The notes under the pieces are model-generated. The model had not been told where the DNA came from, did no database searches, and saw only the letters and a list, made by a program, of their open reading frames with translations. From an uncultured Clostridia bacterium (GTDB lineage Bacteria > Bacillota > Clostridia > Lachnospirales > Anaerotignaceae), in the NCBI GenBank assembly GCA_937919015.1, contig CALFPN010000124.1, positions 1 to 7,752 of the forward strand: a stretch of 7,752 nt of DNA, read 5' to 3'. Positions 1 through 5,058 of this stretch are shown here, in pieces. The position numbers and the translations under genes were made by a program. How positions within the stretch are numbered: position 1 is the stretch's first letter; every line of letters begins with the position of its first letter.

Positions 1-1
1 G

Positions 2-262
2 CTGCTGCTCAAGCTGCTGAACGTGCTGGCAAAAATGCCGGTGCTCAAGCAGGCGAATAAGGCCCTGGGCATCGTGGCGGGCGTGGTGCAGGGTGCCCTG
101 TGGGCGCTGCTGATCGCCACCCTCCTGCAGGCGGTGGCGGCCACCGGTCTGGTGCCGCTGTTGTCCACCGAGGTGGTGGAGTCCACCATCGTCGTTAAGT
201 GGCTCAACCAGATCAACCCCCTGCAGACCTATTTGCTGGACCTGTTTACCGTGACGGCATAA
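2..262 (+). CDS. CvpA family membrane protein, C-terminal part (start lies outside window)
   Basis: The frame is open from the window edge and gives 86 residues before the TAA stop, so the N-terminal half is missing. The visible part has an amphipathic stretch (residues about 1-22, with K-M-P-V-L-K and N-K-A-L-G), then a hydrophobic glycine/alanine-rich segment (about 23-50), then a short tail. The L-x-K-x-P-x-L-x-x-x-N-x-x-L-G to G-x-x-x-G-x-x pattern is typical of the last part of CvpA-type proteins. These are small multi-pass inner-membrane proteins named after colicin V production, and their molecular role in Firmicutes is not settled. The gene ends 36 bases before the phosphatidyltransferase on the same strand, so the two may be co-transcribed. 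Both glutamates are GAG, like the rest of the left piece. Family placement rests on pattern only. Confidence 0.72.
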   Translation: MLLKLLNVLAKMPVLKQANKALGIVAGVVQGALWALLIATLLQAVAATGLVPLLSTEVVESTIVVKWLNQINPLQTYLLDLFTVTA

Positions 263-298
263 ATAGCGATATATCTAAATACGTTCGAGGTGTAAGAT

Positions 299-898
299 AT
301 GCAAATTCTGAATGTCCGTTGGCAGTGGAATATCCCCAATGCCCTGTCCCTGTTCCGCATCCTGCTGGTGCCGGTGTTTCTGACGCTGTACCTGACGGGG
401 CGGGAGGACTGGGCGTTCTGGACCCTGCTGGTTTCGGGCTTGACCGACGTGCTGGACGGCGTGATCGCCAGAAAATTCAATATGATCACCGACTGCGGCA
501 AGCTGTTGGACCCCATCTCCGACAAGCTGACCCAGGTGGCGGTGGTGGTGGCGCTGGCCACCCACTATCCCGAGATACTGCCTCTGGCGGCGCTGTGCCT
601 CGTTAAGGAGGGGTGCCAGGCCATCGGCGGCATCATCCTGCTGAAAAAGGGCTGTGAGGTCCGCGGGTCGAAATGGTTTGGCAAGCTGTCCACCGTGGTA
701 TTTTACGTGTGTATGCTGGTGCTGGTGGTGTGGGGCGACGTCCTGCCGCCCATGGCCGAGTGGGCGCTGATCGGGGTTGCCGGTCTGTGTATGCTGATGG
801 CCTTTGCCGGCTATCTGCGGATGTTTATCCGCATCAGCCGTGGTGAGTGTGAGTCGGCAGCCGTTGCCGACACCGACGAGATCCCGGAGAAAGGGTAA
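299..898 (+). CDS. pgsA: CDP-alcohol phosphatidyltransferase, probably CDP-diacylglycerol--glycerol-3-phosphate 3-phosphatidyltransferase
   Basis: This 199-residue membrane protein carries the complete family signature D-x2-D-G-x2-A-R-x8-G-x3-D-x3-D at residues 50-75 (D50, D53, G54, A57, R58, G67, D71, D75). These residues bind the metal and CDP-lipid and supply the catalytic base. The N-P-N-A-L-S-L-F-R stretch at 12-20 and the hydrophobic segments near 20-34, 38-48, 80-100 and 125-145 fit the usual multi-helix fold. PgsA makes phosphatidylglycerolphosphate from CDP-diacylglycerol and glycerol 3-phosphate at the cytoplasmic membrane, the first committed step to phosphatidylglycerol and cardiolipin. 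The length is close to that of bacterial PgsA. The ATG follows a GAGG at 287-290 with about 8 bases between. The exact acceptor alcohol cannot be read from the motif, so a related CDP-alcohol transferase remains possible. All nine glutamates are GAG. Confidence 0.82.
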   Translation: MQILNVRWQWNIPNALSLFRILLVPVFLTLYLTGREDWAFWTLLVSGLTDVLDGVIARKFNMITDCGKLLDPISDKLTQVAVVVALATHYPEILPLAALCLVKEGCQAIGGIILLKKGCEVRGSKWFGKLSTVVFYVCMLVLVVWGDVLPPMAEWALIGVAGLCMLMAFAGYLRMFIRISRGECESAAVADTDEIPEKG

Positions 899-906
899 TT
901 GCAATT

Positions 907-2616
907 ATGATGCTGTGTGCAAAGTGTAAGAGTCGTCCGGCTGTGGTATTCGTCACCCGTATGGACGGCAACGAGAGCCGCAACGAGGGCTATTGCCTGC
1001 GTTGTGCCAAGGAGATGAACATCGGTCCCGTCAACCAGATGCTGGAGAAATTCGGCATCAGCGACGAGGATATGGAGCAGATGGAGAGCCAGATGTCGGA
1101 TATGCTGGCTATGGCCGAGGAGGAGGGCGCCGACGAGGAGGGATTTTCCCCCGGCGGAGCGCCGTCCTTCCCCTTCCTGCAGAATCTCTTTGGCGGTCCC
1201 CGTCCCGAGGGTGCTGCCCCCGCCGACGGCAAGACTGAGAAGAAAAAAGATAAGAAACAGGAGAAAAAGCGGAAGTTTCTGGATCAGTACTGCACCGATC
1301 TGACCGCCAAGGCGCGGGAGGGGCGTATGGACCCCACCATCGGCCGTCAGCGGGAGATCTACCGCGTCACCCAGATCCTTAGCCGCCGCACTAAGAATAA
1401 CCCCTGCCTCATCGGCGAGCCCGGCGTGGGTAAGACCGCCATCGCCGAGGGTCTGGCGGATCGCATCGCCCGCGGGCAGGTGCCGCCCCGTCTGCTGGAC
1501 AAGGAGGTGCACCTGCTGGATCTGACCGCTCTGGTGGCGGGCACCCAGTTCCGCGGACAGTTCGAGAGCCGCATTAAGGGCTTGGTGGACGAGGTCCGCG
1601 CGGCGGGCAACATCATCCTGTTTATTGACGAGGTGCATAATCTGGTGGGCACCGGCGATGCGGAGGGCAGTATGTCCGCCGCCAACATCCTCAAGCCGGC
1701 GCTGTCCCGTGGCGAGATCCAGGTGATCGGCGCCACCACCTTCAACGAATACCGCAAGCACATTGAAAAGGACACCGCTCTGGAGCGCCGCTTCCAGCCC
1801 GTCACCGTCAACGAGCCCTCCATCGAGGACTCTGTGAAGATCCTGCAGGGCCTGGCCCCCAACTATGAGAAATATCACGGGGTAAAGATCTCCGAGGGCA
1901 TCATCCGCCAGGCGGTGGTCCTCTCTGAGCGCTATATCACCGACCGCTTCCTGCCCGACAAGGCCATCGACCTCATCGACGAGGCCTGCTCCGATCTCAA
2001 CCTGAAGGATGCTGACATCAACCGCCTGCTGGAAGTGCGGCAGGATCTGGAGAATGTCACCTTCGAGCGTGAGACCCTCATGAGCGCCGACCCCGAGGGC
2101 GCCGACATGGACGAGCGCTATGCCCGTATCGCGGAGCTGCGCAGTCAGGAGATGCGGCTGCAGCAGGAGTTGGAGGAGCTGGAAGAAACCGGCGTTTTGA
2201 GCCATGAAGAAACGGAACAGATCCGCAATATGGGCGAAAAACCCGTACCGCCTTCAGTGGAAATGCAGGAAAAAACAAGAAAACTGCCTGTGGAACCCAA
2301 GGAAATGCTGTTTGCCACCAATCGGGAATTATCCCCCTTTGGGGATGGGGAACAGTGGAAATGCCTGTCTTTAGAGGAAATGACGCTGTTGTCGCAGATT
2401 CCGTTAAAATGGCAGAAGGAGTTTTTCTTCCTGCTGCCCTATCGGAAATATCATCATTTGATCCTGCAGGAAAAGGCAGATGGTATCTGGCTGGGGCTGC
2501 CCAATCATTACAACGAAGCCGATGCCGCCGATGCGGAAACCTTCGGTTTTGGAACATTTCGCAGGGTGGACGATGACTGGGGCTATTGGATGTGTTTTTT
2601 GGAGCGGAACAGTTGA
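907..2616 (+). CDS. Hybrid ORF: ClpE-like AAA+ unfoldase N-terminal half joined to an unrelated DUF6128-type C-terminal domain
   Basis: Residues 1-425 are a Clp/Hsp100 protein. There is a zinc finger with C4-x2-C7 and C30-x2-C33, an acidic then lysine-rich linker (about 51-123), and a complete first AAA+ module. The module has Walker A G-E-P-G-V-G-K-T at 170-177, a pore loop with T-Q-F-R-G-Q-F-E at 213-220, Walker B ending D241-E242, sensor region at 274-278 and arginine finger near R294-R295. A coiled-coil M-domain then begins. The zinc finger in place of Clp_N repeats is the ClpE layout. The second AAA+ module and the ClpP-binding loop, expected next, are absent. From about residue 426 the sequence is a different protein in different codon usage (42 GAG and 3 GAA before, 3 GAG and 16 GAA after). 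As written the protein would lack normal Clp function. It is most likely two truncated genes joined by assembly, though a true fusion is not excluded. The start is ATG 907, with a second ATG at 910. Confidence 0.75.
   Translation: MMLCAKCKSRPAVVFVTRMDGNESRNEGYCLRCAKEMNIGPVNQMLEKFGISDEDMEQMESQMSDMLAMAEEEGADEEGFSPGGAPSFPFLQNLFGGPRPEGAAPADGKTEKKKDKKQEKKRKFLDQYCTDLTAKAREGRMDPTIGRQREIYRVTQILSRRTKNNPCLIGEPGVGKTAIAEGLADRIARGQVPPRLLDKEVHLLDLTALVAGTQFRGQFESRIKGLVDEVRAAGNIILFIDEVHNLVGTGDAEGSMSAANILKPALSRGEIQVIGATTFNEYRKHIEKDTALERRFQPVTVNEPSIEDSVKILQGLAPNYEKYHGVKISEGIIRQAVVLSERYITDRFLPDKAIDLIDEACSDLNLKDADINRLLEVRQDLENVTFERETLMSADPEGADMDERYARIAELRSQEMRLQQELEELEETGVLSHEETEQIRNMGEKPVPPSVEMQEKTRKLPVEPKEMLFATNRELSPFGDGEQWKCLSLEEMTLLSQIPLKWQKEFFFLLPYRKYHHLILQEKADGIWLGLPNHYNEADAADAETFGFGTFRRVDDDWGYWMCFLERNS
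2170..2190. other. Probable chimeric junction between two genomes
   Basis: Codon use and protein family change within this stretch. Glutamate codons to the left end with GAG-GAG at 2173-2178, and those to the right start with GAA-GAA at 2182-2187. The bases here are a purine-rich GAG/GAA run encoding L-E-E-L-E-E, a sequence likely to occur in unrelated coiled coils. Such a run is a natural place for a false overlap between reads, or for microhomology-mediated joining. There are no flanking direct repeats, transposase, or inverted repeats that would point to a mobile element. Confidence 0.75.
2182..2616 (+). other. C-terminal remnant of a DUF6128-type protein (right-hand donor of the hybrid ORF)
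   Basis: Hybrid residues 426-569 do not resemble any part of a Clp protein. A polar, proline- and glutamate-rich linker (about 426-475) leads to a compact aromatic domain. Its landmarks are S-P-F-G-D-G-E at 476-482, the L-L-P-Y-R-K-Y-H-H-L-I-L stretch at 509-520, W-L-G-L-P-N-H-Y at 528-535, F-G-F-G-T-F at 546-551 and G-Y-W near 559-561. This layout (HLIL, then LGxPxxY, then FGFxxF, then GYW) matches my recollection of the domain called DUF6128 at the C terminus of many Lachnospiraceae proteins. The function is unknown, and the family name comes from memory, not a search. The native protein would begin upstream in sequence not present here. It lies just before trmB, and its GAA-rich codon use matches trmB. 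Confidence 0.6.
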
Positions 2617-2641
2617 AAAAACAGGCATTTCCATGTATACT
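2613..2641 (+). promoter_or_regulatory. Sigma-A-type promoter for trmB
   Basis: A TTGAAA -35 box (2613-2618) and a TATACT -10 box (2636-2641) are separated by exactly 17 bases. The predicted start point is near 2648, about 37 bases before the trmB ATG. The -35 box overlaps the stop codon of the hybrid ORF (TGA at 2614-2616), so trmB and the following regulator can be transcribed independently of what lies upstream. Confidence 0.6.
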
Positions 2642-2684
2642 CAATATGTTATTTTTGAAAAATCAACATTAAAGGAGTATATAT

Positions 2685-3320
2685 ATGAGAGTGAGAAAAA
2701 AAGCCTGGGCATCTCAGGAATTATTGGATAATACCCTTGTCATCAACGATGCCCCCGAAAAGAAGGGCAAATGGAGAGAATATTTCGGTAATGATAATCC
2801 CATTTATGTAGAGATCGGCTGCGGCAAGGGCGGTTTCCTGCGCAAGAATGCGGAAACTTACCCCGATGTGAATTTCATCGGCATCGAAAGGCAGGAAACC
2901 GTAGTGGCAATGGCGGCAAGACGTGCCGATGAAGAGCTGCCCAATCTTGCTTTTGTATGGGATAATGCCTCCAACCTGTCCGATTTGTTTGAAGTGGGCG
3001 AATTTCAGAGACTGTATCTGAACTTCAGTGACCCTTGGCCTAAAAAACGTACCTATAAACGTCGCCTGACCTATCGTGGTTTCCTGCAGGAATACCGCCG
3101 TGTTATGGGAGAAAACGCAGAAATTTTCTTCAAAACAGACAACAGAGGGCTGTTTGAGTTTTCTTTGAATGAATTCTGTGCCGATGACTGGATGCTGTCT
3201 AATATTAGCCTTGATCTGCATAACAGCGATTACGAAGGCAATATCATGACGGAATACGAAGAAAAATTCTCTGCCCAAGGTGCGCCGATTTATCGTTTGG
3301 AAGCAAGAAACAGAAAGTAA
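2685..3320 (+). CDS. trmB: tRNA (guanine-N7-)-methyltransferase TrmB
   Basis: This 211-residue cytoplasmic enzyme uses S-adenosylmethionine to form 7-methylguanosine, normally at position 46 in the variable loop of tRNA. The SAM-binding loop E-I-G-C-G-K-G-G-F is at residues 43-51, followed by the conserved acidic residue in G-I-E-R (E68). The family hallmark S-D-P-W-P-K-K-R is at 115-122. The F-K-T-D at 149-152 and T-E-Y-E-E-K-F at 189-195 are further TrmB signatures. The length is normal for the family and nothing is missing. The ATG has a strong AAAGGAG (2671-2677) with 7 bases between. The gene has its own promoter and is followed after 8-14 bases by the Crp/Fnr-type gene, so the two are probably co-transcribed. 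Glutamate codons are 18 GAA to 3 GAG. Confidence 0.96.
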   Translation: MRVRKKAWASQELLDNTLVINDAPEKKGKWREYFGNDNPIYVEIGCGKGGFLRKNAETYPDVNFIGIERQETVVAMAARRADEELPNLAFVWDNASNLSDLFEVGEFQRLYLNFSDPWPKKRTYKRRLTYRGFLQEYRRVMGENAEIFFKTDNRGLFEFSLNEFCADDWMLSNISLDLHNSDYEGNIMTEYEEKFSAQGAPIYRLEARNRK

Positions 3321-3334
3321 GGAATGGTTTGATT

Positions 3335-3988
3335 ATGGAGTTTCAAAATATTTTTCCCTTCTGGGAACAGTTGAATGAAAAGGAACGGGATATGGTTTCT
3401 GAAGGCGTGGTTTCTCAGAGGATGAAAAAAGGAGAGATCCTCCATCGTGGCTGTGGGGAATGCAGTGGCATCGTGCATGTGGCGCAGGGGCAGCTCAGGG
3501 TCTATATCGTTTCCGAAGAGGGCAGAGAAGTAACCCTCTATCGTCTGCATCAGGGGGAACTTTGTGTGCTTTCGGCCTCTTGTCTGATGGATGCCATCGT
3601 CTTTGATGTGTTGATCGAAGCAGTGCAGGATGCGGAACTGGTGGTTCTGCCTTCTCCTGTGCTGCATGAGGTGATGGACACCAACCCCATGGTAGAATTA
3701 TCTCTTTATAAAAGAGTGGTAGAAAATTTCTCTGATGTCATGTGGACCATGCAGCAGATCCTGTTTATGGGCGTGGACAAAAGGGTTGCCCATTTCCTCT
3801 GGGATGAAATGGCAGAAACGGGAGATATGACTATCCGCCTGACCCATGAAGAAGTGGCCCGCTTCATCGGCAGTGCCAGAGAAGTGGTGACAAAAGTGCT
3901 GAAATACTTTGTGGAGGAAGGGGTCGTAGCCCTTTCCCGCGGAAAAATTCAGATCATCGATAAGGCGAAACTGCGCAGTTATCTGTAA
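3335..3988 (+). CDS. Crp/Fnr family transcriptional regulator, cysteine-bearing, probably redox-responsive
   Basis: This 217-residue protein has an N-terminal cyclic-nucleotide-binding-type beta-roll (about 10-115) with the G-x-I/L-x-x-G and L-Y-R-L-H-Q-G-E-L patterns, a long dimerisation helix (about 118-148), and a winged helix-turn-helix. L-T-H-E-E-V-A-R-F-I-G at 169-179 with the recognition helix A-R-E-V-V-T-K-V-L-K at 181-190 matches the Crp HTH layout. Four cysteines (C40, C43, C77, C83) lie in the sensor domain, with C77 and C83 in G-E-L-C-x5-C. They could hold an Fe-S cluster or form disulfides, and no clear cAMP-binding arginine-serine pair is visible. The next genes encode a ferredoxin and a membrane Fe-S protein, which makes them likely targets. 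I chose ATG 3335 (AAGGA at 3319-3323, 11-base gap). An in-frame TTG at 3329, with a 5-base gap, is a real alternative that adds two residues. Confidence 0.88.
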   Translation: MEFQNIFPFWEQLNEKERDMVSEGVVSQRMKKGEILHRGCGECSGIVHVAQGQLRVYIVSEEGREVTLYRLHQGELCVLSASCLMDAIVFDVLIEAVQDAELVVLPSPVLHEVMDTNPMVELSLYKRVVENFSDVMWTMQQILFMGVDKRVAHFLWDEMAETGDMTIRLTHEEVARFIGSAREVVTKVLKYFVEEGVVALSRGKIQIIDKAKLRSYL

Positions 3989-4003
3989 TATAATCACAGA
4001 AAG

Positions 4004-4047
4004 AAAACTCTCTTTTTGATAGGATAAGATCAGAAAGAGAGTTTTTT
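4004..4047 (+). terminator. Intrinsic terminator after the Crp/Fnr-type gene
   Basis: The left arm at 4004-4020 pairs with 4029-4045: a 12-bp perfect outer stem (AAAACTCTCTTT with AAAGAGAGTTTT), then a G-T wobble and four more pairs, closing on an 8-base loop. A run of six T (4042-4047) lies at the 3' end. It starts 15 bases after the regulator's stop codon. The A-rich 5' side gives some capacity on the other strand, but no converging gene is present here. Confidence 0.85.
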
Positions 4048-4190
4048 GTTGGAAAGCGGAGAAAACCGTTTTGCAGATACAAAGAAGAAGCTTGCTTGCA
4101 AGGTTTTGGCTTTGGAGATGGAAAAAGACTTGCGGAGCAAGGTCATTCGTAAGGCAGTGCCTTACGAATGGTTTTTAGGAGGCATATATT
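4048..4190 (+). promoter_or_regulatory. Structured leader of the ferredoxin operon with two CTTGC/GCAAGGT repeats
   Basis: This stretch lies between the terminator and the ferredoxin ATG and holds no convincing gene. It contains two copies of a small dyad, CTTGC-TT-GCAAGGT (4091-4104) and CTTGC-GGA-GCAAGGT (4129-4143), 38-39 bases apart. A large hairpin follows at 4143-4171 (separate entry). I could not find a -35/-10 pair with good matches and spacing, so the transcription start of the operon is not placed. The repeated dyads could be regulator binding sites or alternative RNA stems. GCAAGGT can pair with six of seven bases (one wobble, one mismatch) of GCCTTAC in the right arm of the large hairpin, which is the geometry an attenuator would need. 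This is inferred from inspection only. Confidence 0.4.
4143..4176 (+). terminator. Terminator-like hairpin (possible attenuator or operator) just before the ferredoxin RBS
   Basis: CATTCGTAAGGC (4144-4155) pairs perfectly with GCCTTACGAATG (4159-4170) across a 3-base AGT loop. A T-G wobble adds one more pair, and TTTTT follows at once (4172-4176). The AGGAGG ribosome binding site of the ferredoxin starts at the next base. A terminator this close to the start codon would block the operon unless it is relieved, so transcription attenuation is a natural reading. As double-stranded DNA it is also a 25-bp palindrome (4145-4169), which could be an operator for a dimeric regulator. Confidence 0.5.
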
Positions 4191-4391
4191 ATGAGAAAGA
4201 AAAAATGGGCAGAGCCCGACAAAAATATCTGCGTTTCCTGCGGTGCCTGCCGAAAGGCATGCCCCAAGGAAGCCATCACCATCTGGAAGGGCTGTTATGC
4301 GGTGGTAGACACGGAAAAATGCATCGGCTGCGGCATCTGCGCAAGAACCTGCCCTGCCGGCTGTATCCAGCTGAAGGAGGCGGAGGTATGA
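4191..4391 (+). CDS. 2[4Fe-4S] ferredoxin-type protein
   Basis: This 66-residue protein has two complete cluster-binding motifs: C14-x2-C17-x2-C20-x3-C24-P and C44-x2-C47-x2-C50-x3-C54-P. By the usual bacterial ferredoxin rule, three cysteines of each motif and the last of the other bind each [4Fe-4S] cubane. Two further cysteines (C35, C58) are not part of the standard set. It is a small soluble electron carrier. The lysine-rich N terminus has no twin-arginine or lipoprotein signal, so it is expected in the cytoplasm. The start ATG has AGGAGG at 4177-4182 with 8 bases between. Its stop overlaps the start of the membrane Fe-S protein by ATGA (4388-4391), which implies translational coupling and a shared job, probably passing electrons to or from that partner. 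Confidence 0.93.
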   Translation: MRKKKWAEPDKNICVSCGACRKACPKEAITIWKGCYAVVDTEKCIGCGICARTCPAGCIQLKEAEV

Positions 4392-4960
4392 GCAAGAAAA
4401 CACACTGGTATGATTCCTTCTGGATCTGGGAGATCGTTTATTTCAGTCTGGGCTTTTTCAATATCCTCTTTGCGTGGCTGGGGATGATCGAATTCCTGCT
4501 GCCGCTGCTACTGGCAATTTTCGGCGGGAATAAGGCTTTCTGCAACAATTTCTGCGGCAGAGGGCAGCTGTTTGCAAAGTTAGGCGGAAAACTGTCCCGC
4601 AACAAACCAACGCCGAAATTTCTGACGGCAAAATGGTTTCGTTACGGGTTTCTGATCTTTTTTATGACGATGTTTGCAAACATGCTTTATCAGACCTATC
4701 TGGTGGCAGCGGGGGCAAACAGCCTGAAAGAAGCCGTCACTCTGTTCTGGACATTCCGTCTGCCTTGGGACTGGGCCTATCGGGCAGGAACTACCCTTCC
4801 GTGGGTGGCGCAGTTCAGTTTTGGACTGTATAGCATGATGCTGACCTCCACCCTCATTGGTCTCATCGTGATGGCATTGTATAAACCCCGTACCTGGTGT
4901 ACGTTCTGCCCCATGGGCGGTATGACTCAGGGCATCTGTAAGATCAAAGCAAAAGAATGA
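4388..4960 (+). CDS. NapH/CcoG-like membrane-bound 4Fe-4S protein
   Basis: This 190-residue protein has about four hydrophobic segments (near 15-33, 35-47, 84-108 and 145-165). It carries two cysteine pairs characteristic of the NapH/NosR/CcoG membrane group: F-C52-x3-C56-G-R-G-Q after the second segment, and W-C171-x2-C174-P-M-G-G after the last, plus C184 near the end. In that group these cysteine motifs lie at the membrane face and are linked to electron transfer or metal redox. The ferredoxin motifs usually found at the C terminus of NapH are absent here. They are instead supplied by the separate ferredoxin gene that overlaps its start, so the pair behaves like a split NapH/NapG-type unit. 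A longer in-frame reading runs upstream to 4046, but it would overlap the whole ferredoxin gene and has no RBS. ATG 4388 has the GGAGG at 4382-4386, very close to it. The substrate and partner enzyme are not visible. Confidence 0.85.
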   Translation: MSKKTHWYDSFWIWEIVYFSLGFFNILFAWLGMIEFLLPLLLAIFGGNKAFCNNFCGRGQLFAKLGGKLSRNKPTPKFLTAKWFRYGFLIFFMTMFANMLYQTYLVAAGANSLKEAVTLFWTFRLPWDWAYRAGTTLPWVAQFSFGLYSMMLTSTLIGLIVMALYKPRTWCTFCPMGGMTQGICKIKAKE

Positions 4961-5006
4961 AAGCCTCTTTATACTTTGTAAAAGTAGACATATATTTTTC
5001 CTCAAT

Positions 5007-5046
5007 AAAAAAGACAGCTAAGAATATCCTTAGCTGTCGCTTTTTT
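5007..5046. terminator. Bidirectional intrinsic terminator between converging genes
   Basis: GACAGCTAAG (5013-5022) pairs perfectly with CTTAGCTGTC (5029-5038) around a 6-base loop. Six A precede the stem (5007-5012) and six T follow it (5041-5046), so it can end transcription from both sides. It lies between the + strand membrane Fe-S gene (ends 4960) and the minus-strand DUF4364 gene (ends 5059), exactly where a shared terminator is expected. Confidence 0.9.
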
Positions 5047-5058
5047 ATTATGTAAGCT

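Noticed and set aside
275..904. Minus-strand frame of 209 codons opposite the phosphatidyltransferase gene
   Set aside because: The + strand carries the full CDP-alcohol transferase motif. The antisense product is histidine- and glutamine-rich and looks like a reading shadow.
811..2205. Long minus-strand frame (464 codons) opposite the Clp-like gene
   Set aside because: It is antisense to a gene with complete AAA+ motifs. In GC-rich DNA with G/C at third positions, the opposite strand often stays open. Its translation is low-complexity, rich in L, G, A, H and Q, with no domain.
2655..2683. Second promoter-like pair TTGAAA (2655) and TATATA (2678) with a 17-base gap
   Set aside because: The -10 box would lie between the ribosome binding site and the ATG of trmB, so a transcript from it would lack the ribosome binding site. 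The upstream pair at 2613-2641 is better placed.
3989..3994. TATAAT just after the regulator stop codon as a promoter for the ferredoxin operon
   Set aside because: No acceptable -35 box lies 16-18 bases upstream, and a transcript from here would run straight into the strong terminator at 4004-4047.
4016..4033. TTGAT...ATCAG resembling half-sites of an FNR box
   Set aside because: The half-sites are 8 bases apart instead of 4, and they form the inner stem of the terminator after the regulator gene, which explains the symmetry.
4046..4387. Upstream in-frame extension of the membrane Fe-S protein to a TTG at 4046
   Set aside because: It would read through the leader hairpin and overlap all of the ferredoxin gene in another frame. 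The TTG has no ribosome binding site, while ATG 4388 has one and the classic ATGA overlap.
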